DNA from: Climacium dendroides
Lineage: Eukaryota; Streptophyta; Bryopsida; Hypnales; Climaciaceae
Direction: 5' to 3'
Assembly: GCA_950106755.1 (NCBI GenBank)
Contig: OX467086.1
Coordinates: 24,074,001 to 24,138,000, forward strand
Length of the DNA stretch: 64,000 nucleotides
The position numbers were made by a program, and so were the translations under genes. This document shows, piece by piece, positions 57,845-64,000 of the stretch (positions are counted from its first letter, which is position 1; every line of letters begins with the position of its first letter). The notes beneath the pieces were generated by a model, which searched no databases, was not told the origin of the DNA, and saw only the letters and a program-made list of their open reading frames with translations.

Positions 57845-60790
57845 GCCCTGTGTGCCGTTGCCGCAGTCAAAACAAAAGTAAAACTAATTTTCTAAGTTTT
57901 AAAACCAAAAGTAACTCGAAAATGCATAACTTTCTCATCGTGAGTCTGAACGCCATGAAACAAAGACCGTGCACCCCTTGTTGCCGAGAGCTTTTTGACG
58001 GGACCAAGATTGCGATGAAAATATAAGAAAAAATAATTTTGTAATTTTTGAGAACAAAAAATAACTCAAAAATGCACAACCTTTACACCGTACGTCGGAA
58101 GGCCATGAAACCAAGCCGGTGCACCCCTCCTCGCCGAGGGCTTTCTGACGGTACCAAACACACAACCGGGAGACGCACGGTCCGGGAGATCTCAACGTGA
58201 CAAACAAAACAAAACAAACAAAACAAACATGCTCTCTTAATAGAAGAGACTAGAGTGCCCTGTGGCGTTGCCACAATCAAAACAGAAGTAAAAGTAATTT
58301 TCTAATTTTTTTAGAACCAAAAACAATTCAAAAATCCATAACTTTTTCACTGTGAGTTGGAATGCTATGAAATCAAGCCTGTGCACCCCTCCTCGCCAAG
58401 GGCTTTCCGACGTTACCAAGATTGTGACCAAAATATAAGTAAAACTAATGTTCTAATTATTTAGTTCATAAAAATACTTCAAAATTCAATAACTTTCACA
58501 CCGTGAGTCGGAACGCCACAAAACCAAGCCGGTGCACCCCTCCTCGCCGAGTGCTTTCCGGCGGTACCAAGCACATGACCAGGGGACGCACAGTCCAGGA
58601 GATCTCAACGTGACAAACAAAACAAAACAAACCACTTGTCTTAATAGAAGAGACTAGAGTGCCCTATGGCGTTGCCACAATCAAAACAGAAGTAAAAGTA
58701 ATTTTCTAATTTTTTTAGAGCAAAAAACAACTCAAAAATCCATAACTTTCTCACCGTGAGTCGGAATGCCACGAAACAAAGCTCGTGCACCCCTCCTCGC
58801 CAAGGGCTTTCCGATGGTACCAAGATTGTGACCAAAATATAAGTAAAACTAATGTTCTAATTATTTAGTTCATAAAAATGCTTCAAAATTCAATAACCTT
58901 CACACCGTGAGTTAGAACGCCACGAAACCAAGCCGGTGCACCCCTCCTCGCCGAGGGCTTTCCGACGGTACCAAGATCACGACCAAAACATCAAAAAAAG
59001 TAATTTTCTAATTTTTGAGAACAAAAAATAACTCAAAAATGCACAACTTGCACACCGTACGTCAGAACGCCACGAAACCAAGCCGGTGCACCCCTCCTCG
59101 CCAAGGGCTTTCCGGCGGTACCAAGCACGCGACCGGGGGACACACGGTCCGGGATATCTCAACGTGACAAACAAAACAAAACAAGCAAGCAAACAAAACA
59201 AAACAAACCACCTGTTTTAATAGAAGAGATATTAAGACAGCATGTTTGTTTGTTTGTTTGTCACATTGAGATCTTCTGGACAGAACCAAGCTGGTGCACC
59301 CCTCTTCGCCAAGGGCTTTCCAACGGTACCAAGCACGCGACTGGGGGACACATGGTGGCCTTCCGACTTATGGTGTGAAAGTTGTGCATTTTTGAATTAT
59401 TTTCGGTTCTAAAAAATTAAAAAATTACTTTTTTATATATTTTGGTCGCAATCTTGGTATCGTGGAAAAGCCCTTGGTGAAAAGGGGGGCACCAACTTGG
59501 TTTCATGGCATTCTAACTCACGGTGTGAAAGTTATTGAATTTTGAAGTATTTTTATGAAATTAAAAATTAAAAAATTATATTTTCTTATATTTTGGTCAC
59601 AATTTTGGTACCATCAAAAAGATCTTGGCAAGGAGGGGTACACATGCTTGGTTTTGTGGCATTCCAACTCACAATGAGAAAGTTATGGATTTTTGAGTGG
59701 TTTTTGGTTCTTAAAATATTAGAAAATTACTTTTACTTTTATTTTGATTGTGGCAATGCTACAAGGCACTCTAGTCTATACATTAAGAGATGTTTGTTTT
59801 GTTTTGTTTGTTTGTCACGTTGAGATTTCATGGACCAAGTGTCCTGTGGTCATGTGCTTAGTACCGTCGAAATGCCCTCAGCAAGGAGGGGTGCACCGGC
59901 TTGATTTTGTGGCCTTCGGAAGTACGGCATGAAAGTTATGCATTTTTATTTGTTTTTGGTTCTAAAAATTAAAAAATTACTTTTTCTCATATTTTGGTCA
60001 CAATCTTGATACCGTCGGAAAGCCCTTGGCGAGGGGTGCACAAGCTTGGTTTTGTGGCATCCTAACTCACGGTGAGGAAGTTATATATTTTTGAGTTTTT
60101 TATTGTTCTAAAAAAATTAGAAAATTAGTTTTACTTTTGTTTTGATGGTGAGAAAGTTATGCATTTTTGAAGTATTTTTATGAACTAAATAATTAGAAAA
60201 TTTCTTTTTTAATATTTTGGTCACAATTTTGGTATCGTCCGAAAGCTCTCAACAAAGAGGGGTGTACAAGCTTGGTTTCGTGGCATTTCGACTCATGGTG
60301 AGAAAGTTATGGATTTTTTAGTTGTTTTTTGTTCTAAAAAAATTAGAAAATTACTTTTACTTTTGTTTTGATTGTGGCAATGCCACAAGGCACTCTAGTC
60401 TATCTTAATAGAAGAGGCTAGTGTGCCCTATGCCGTTGCTACATTCGATACAAGAATAAAAGTAATTTTCTATTTCTTTAATTCATAAAAAATTTAAAAT
60501 TCAATAACTTTCACACCGTAGGTCCAAAGGCCATCAACCCTTACCTATGCACCTCCTCTTCAAGGGCTTTCCAACCATACCAAGAATGCAAGAAATTTTT
60601 CAAAATTTTCAAATTTTTTAATCCAAAAAATACTTCAAAATTCAACAACTTTCACACCATACATCTGAACGCCACGAAACCAAGCCAATGCACCCCTCCT
60701 CACCAAGGGCTTTTCCATGGTACCAAGCACACGACTAGAGGATGCACGGTCCAAGAAATCTCAACATGACAAACAAACAAATAAAACAAC
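57845..60790. repeat. Complex repeat array in both orientations
   Basis: A unit of about 150 bp, with core GTGCACCCCTCCTCGCC then AAGGGCTTTCCGACGGTACC, recurs in plus orientation near 57970, 58120, 58382, 58533, 58789, 58937, 59087 and 59295. It recurs in minus orientation near 59475, 59625, 59882, 60028 and 60252, and in plus again near 60548 and 60688. Larger units start with TTAATAGAAGAGACTAGAGT; two of these (58253 and 58657) are 404 bp apart. Units are linked by (AACAAA) tracts. Repeated minus-strand open frames come from the repeat and drift in frame. The TTAATAGAAGAG start recalls Helitron 5' ends, but no CTRR hairpin end was identified. Confidence 0.8.
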
Positions 60791-61461
60791 CTAATTGAAG
60801 GTATAGATTTTAGGAAGTTACTAGCTTAGAGGTTTTAGTATATAGTCACTAGTTTAGAGGTTTAGGGATATTTTATGGGGGGATATTTATTTAAAATTTT
60901 ATAATTTAACTAGTAAGCCAAATTAATCGATCATTCAAATTCCTTCCTATATATCCACAATTGCAAGATTGATGAATCACAAACCAAGGCTCGTAGTAGA
61001 ATTTTATTACAAGGTTTCTTAATTACACTTCTATTCCACAGAATTCTCCCTCATCAATCTAAATGTTTCACACAAAAATTTGTTTCTTTCTAAACTCCAA
61101 CTTGGTGGAGAGCATGACAAAATGGCATCCTTGTCTAGAGTGAGTGCTCCCCAAACCACCACTTTTTGCTATTTCATTTGGTTACTATTATTAAATTATT
61201 TAAATTTTTCAAATTTTCTCAATGGCAAGTGAAAGGAGGCAAAGAACATGACATTTGAAAATTGTATGCAAAAATTATGAAGGGTCAATTTGTTTAGATA
61301 GATGTTCTAAAATTGATCATTTCTTCAACATAAGTGTATATTGATTTGGAGATGTACATAATTAGGGTGATGATGGAAGTTATAGGCAATGTGCAATTTT
61401 GGATGTATCTACCTCAAGTGGAATCCTTTACAATAAATGACACTACTAAACCAAGAAAAGA
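60791..61461. other. AT-rich DNA, no gene seen
   Basis: No open frame or repeat of note could be supported between the repeat array and the CACTA element. Confidence 0.4.
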
Positions 61462-61977
61462 CACTAGTAGAAAAATACAGTGACCAAATTAACAAAAATC
61501 AACAGAAAAGTGTTGATTTTTTTTGTTAATTTGGACGTGTTGATTTGGGCACTTTTGAACAGAAAAGTGTTGATTTTTGAACAAAAATGTGTTGTTTAAG
61601 AACAAAAAAGTGTTGAATTTCTAACAAAAAAGTGTTGTTTTATAACAAAAAAGTGTTAATTTCTTTGTTAATTTGGTCACATTATTTTTTTAAATTATTT
61701 TTTTTTGAAAAAAATGAATAAAAGTGACACATGGCAATGCCACGTAGGCACCCCAACTATCCACATGGCATGCCACACAAGCTACTTGAATGCCACGTGG
61801 ACAGTCCAAATGTCACATTGGCAATCCATGTGGCAAACGTTGCCATCAAGGTTTGAACCTTGAACCTCATGGTTGAGGCCCAAGACTCAAACCAATGCAC
61901 CACTTATGCATATACATGTTTAAAGTGTATATAAAATCTTATTTGTTTAGTTTTTCATTTTTTTCCCATTGTTTTTT

Positions 61978-62338
61978 AAAGTCAGCGTACTTCAGGGCTG
62001 GTTTTGACTTAGTAAATGACCTTTTTTCAAGAAACTTTGAACTAATAAAAGTTGGAAAATCAAGCCAACTTTCACCTCCAACAATCCGTTTGAGATTTAG
62101 ATCCTCCAATCAAAAGATATGGACAAAAATCAGAGAGGGGTTTTAAAAATGTAAAAAAAATGATTCATTTTCACCCCTCTCTGATTTTTGTCCATATCTT
62201 TTGATTGGAGGATCGGAATCTCAAACGGATTGTTGGAGGTGAAAGTTGGCTTGATTTTTCAACTTTTATTAGTTCAAAGTTTCTTGAAAAAAGGTCATTT
62301 ATTAAGTCAAAACCGGCCCTGAAGTATGCTGACTTTAA
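61978..62338. repeat. Near-perfect long hairpin, arms about 164 bp
   Basis: The left arm 61978-62140 and right arm 62174-62338 are reverse complements with only a handful of mismatches over about 164 bp, separated by 33 bp. Outer ends read AAAGTCAGCGTACTTCAGGG and its complement CCCTGAAGTATGCTGACTTT. Confidence 0.95.
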
Positions 62339-62392
62339 GAAATACCGAATTGTTAATGTTTAGTTTTTAAAAAAATTTACATTGTACAATTA

Positions 62393-62520
62393 AAGATTCC
62401 AAGAGATTCCAAGAGATTCCAGGAGATTCCAAAAGATTCCAAATTATTCCAAATTATTCCAAAAGATTCTAAAAGATTCTAAAAGATTCCAAAAAGATTC
62501 CAAAAAGATTCTAAAAGATT
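62393..62520 (+). repeat. Short tandem repeat of AGATTCCAAA type
   Basis: About a dozen 10-11-bp units (AGATTCCAAG, AGATTCCAAA, TTATTCCAAA, AGATTCTAAA) run head to tail inside the CACTA element. Confidence 0.9.
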
Positions 62521-62695
62521 TAACAAAATTTTGTTGATTTTAGTTGCACTATCCAAATCAACAAAAATAATGTGACCATTTTGTTAATTTGGGCAAAATC
62601 AACAAAAATTTGTCAAAATGGACAATACAGTATCCAAGTTAACAGAAAATTGTTGACTATTTGTTGATTTGGTCACTGATTTTCTACTAGTGAGA

Positions 62696-63433
62696 AGAGA
62701 CTTGACATGGATAATAGAATACCATTTGTCTACCAACATTCAAGACATTGAAATATGACAAACAAACATATAGGCCTTTGACCCTCAAAATTGTCGGTTG
62801 TGGATGCCATGCAAGGGTATAGTTTGTGTTTGCACTCAAGTGTTGGGCAAATTGTTTTTGCATTTTTAGGTACTTAGATATGTATTTCTTTCTATTAGGT
62901 AGACAAAAAAAATTTGCAAAATCGTGGGGCATGGATCATGTGAGTAACTTCCACTTTTATGTTTGATATACAAGGTTGATTGAAGTTGGGTTTTTTGTAC
63001 CCTTTGTCCTCTTCATGTTCCTATCTCTAATGTATATAGACAATTCCTACCACTTTACTGCATCTTTTGAGAACATTGTGTGAAATAATGTCGAGAACAA
63101 TGTCCTCAAATTTTTTTTAATGCAATCCAATTCATTTACCCCCCCATCCCACCCCCTAAAAAAATTAATTTAAATTGAATTGAATTCATTCACCTCCTAT
63201 CCCAACCCTATTTGTAATTTTTGTAAGGTAGTTTGTATGGCATTTGATATGGGATATTATAATATCCTGAATGTTATATCCATATATATATATGAATTTT
63301 GTATTCATATCCAAATTTATATATCCATTTATGTATTTGTATTTGAAGTTTGTATTCCTAGTTTGTATTTGTATCTATATAAATACAATATCCCTAGTCT
63401 ATACATGTATCCACATCCTGTATCCAAAATCTT
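62696..63433. other. AT-rich DNA with simple-sequence tract
   Basis: No gene is supported. Around 63270-63400 the sequence is a TATATCCATTTATGTATTTG-like AT-rich simple tract; the two overlapping open frames there (63180-63456) are its product. Confidence 0.5.
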
Positions 63434-64000
63434 CATATAATTTTTTTAATAAATAAGCATATAATGAAATAAACAATAGAAATTTAATGAATGATGAATG
63501 AAATACATGCAATGATGAATGAAATACATGCAATGATGAATATGGTAAAAGATACACATACATTAGAATGCATTAGAAATTTGACTCCATTGTTACAAAC
63601 AATGGCAACCCAAATAGAAGAATTTAAAGGAAAAACTTGTAAATCTCAAATGCTTCGTGAACAATTTAATTGTTGTGAAATCCAATTGATTCAATCTAAT
63701 AAATTTCTCAAATCATTTGGTAGTAGCAATAGAAAATTGAAATTATGAAAGCTCAAAGCTCACAAAAGCACAAAACCATAGAAATGCAAAGAAGTGAAAG
63801 CCAAGAGAAGCAATGGATTTGCTACCTCTATAATATCACCCTATGGATCCTCTTTAATATCACCTGAATTGCAACAATTATATTATTTTTATAATATCAC
63901 CCTTTGTAAAAAGTGATATTCGAGGTGATATTATAGAAGTGATTGCAAATTGCTATTCTATTTCTATAATATCACATTGTGTGAAAATACGATTTTTATG
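63434..64000 (+). repeat. Dispersed repeat, better-preserved copy (partner at 34.02 kb)
   Basis: It is colinear with 34020-34575 and runs off the window end. A 21-bp phrase, GATGAATGAAATACATGCAA plus T, is duplicated in tandem near 63490-63535. The plus frame 63491-63748 stays open (HTLECIRNLTPLL, MATQIEEFKGKTCKSQML) and predicts a Lys/Gln/Glu-rich, coiled-coil-like peptide ending KLKL. The partner copy has stops. I do not recognise the family; it could be a piece of a transposon-borne or captured gene. Confidence 0.8.

Larger units (their letters stand above)
61462..62692. mobile_element. Non-autonomous CACTA element, 1231 bp, with internal hairpin
   Basis: The left end is CACTAGTAGAAAAATACAGT; on the minus strand the right end is CACTAGTAGAAAATCAGTGA, both followed by GACCAAAT.AACAAA. 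AGA flanks both sides (61459-61461, 62693-62695), the 3-bp CACTA target duplication. Subterminal repeats of GTGTTGATTTTTGAACAAAA type lie at 61500-61680 and 62530-62680. Inside are a tRNA-like stretch on the minus strand (about 61846-61912), a long hairpin (61978-62338) and an AGATTCCAAA tandem tract (62393-62520). There is no transposase. The open frame 61895-62146 lies on one hairpin arm. Confidence 0.92.

Noticed and set aside
58237..59289. Series of minus-strand frames with similar peptides (VTILVPSESPWRGGVH...)
   Set aside because: They are produced by the tandem repeat; frames shift between units and none has a domain.
63180..63456. Overlapping 86- and 61-codon frames rich in Tyr, Ile and Phe
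   Set aside because: They come from a TATATCCATTTATG-like simple tract.

Overview
The window is nuclear DNA of a land plant. It has split genes with GT-AG introns, plant gene families (a receptor-like kinase, a chloroplast-type Nudix hydrolase of the NUDT20/24 group, PASTICCINO1, ribosomal protein eL20/RPL18A), and long AT-rich stretches full of plant-type non-autonomous DNA transposons (CACTA and Stowaway ends). The proteins match Arabidopsis relatives over full length but are clearly diverged. A non-flowering lineage such as a moss or fern is possible, but I cannot prove it from the sequence.

Layout. 1-3.1 kb: a decayed receptor-like kinase, broken by a CACTA-like element carrying twelve 38-bp palindromic units, with an open GC-richer last exon. 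3.5-4.6 kb: a Stowaway MITE and a T-poor tract. 4.6-8.1 kb (+): complete NUDT20/24-type Nudix hydrolase, 9 exons, 350 aa. 9.9-17.1 kb (+): complete PAS1-type FKBP-TPR protein, 20 exons, 627 aa, with one GC-AG intron. 17.1-26.4 kb: tandem duplications, foldback and CACTA MITEs and a degraded coding-like block. 26.4-27.9 kb (-): complete RPL18A, 4 exons, 177 aa. 28-37.5 kb: AT-rich repeats. 37.6-52.9 kb: a diverged duplication about 10 kb apart, carrying two copies of an unrecognised small membrane-protein gene (-). 53-64 kb: inverted repeats, a two-orientation repeat array and a 1.23-kb CACTA element with a long internal hairpin.

The three intact conserved genes are housekeeping or developmental and do not form a pathway; plant genes are not in operons. 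The unusual part is 37.6-57.7 kb. A 12-bp palindrome (consensus TCCGATGTCGGA) recurs sixteen times there, mostly in one orientation with a purine run after it, inside repeated promoter-like cassettes. The paired small gene keeps its reading frame in both copies: every exon indel is a multiple of three, splice phases are kept, and a minus-strand TATA box lies upstream of each copy. All positions and counts were made by eye from the sequence; no database search was run.
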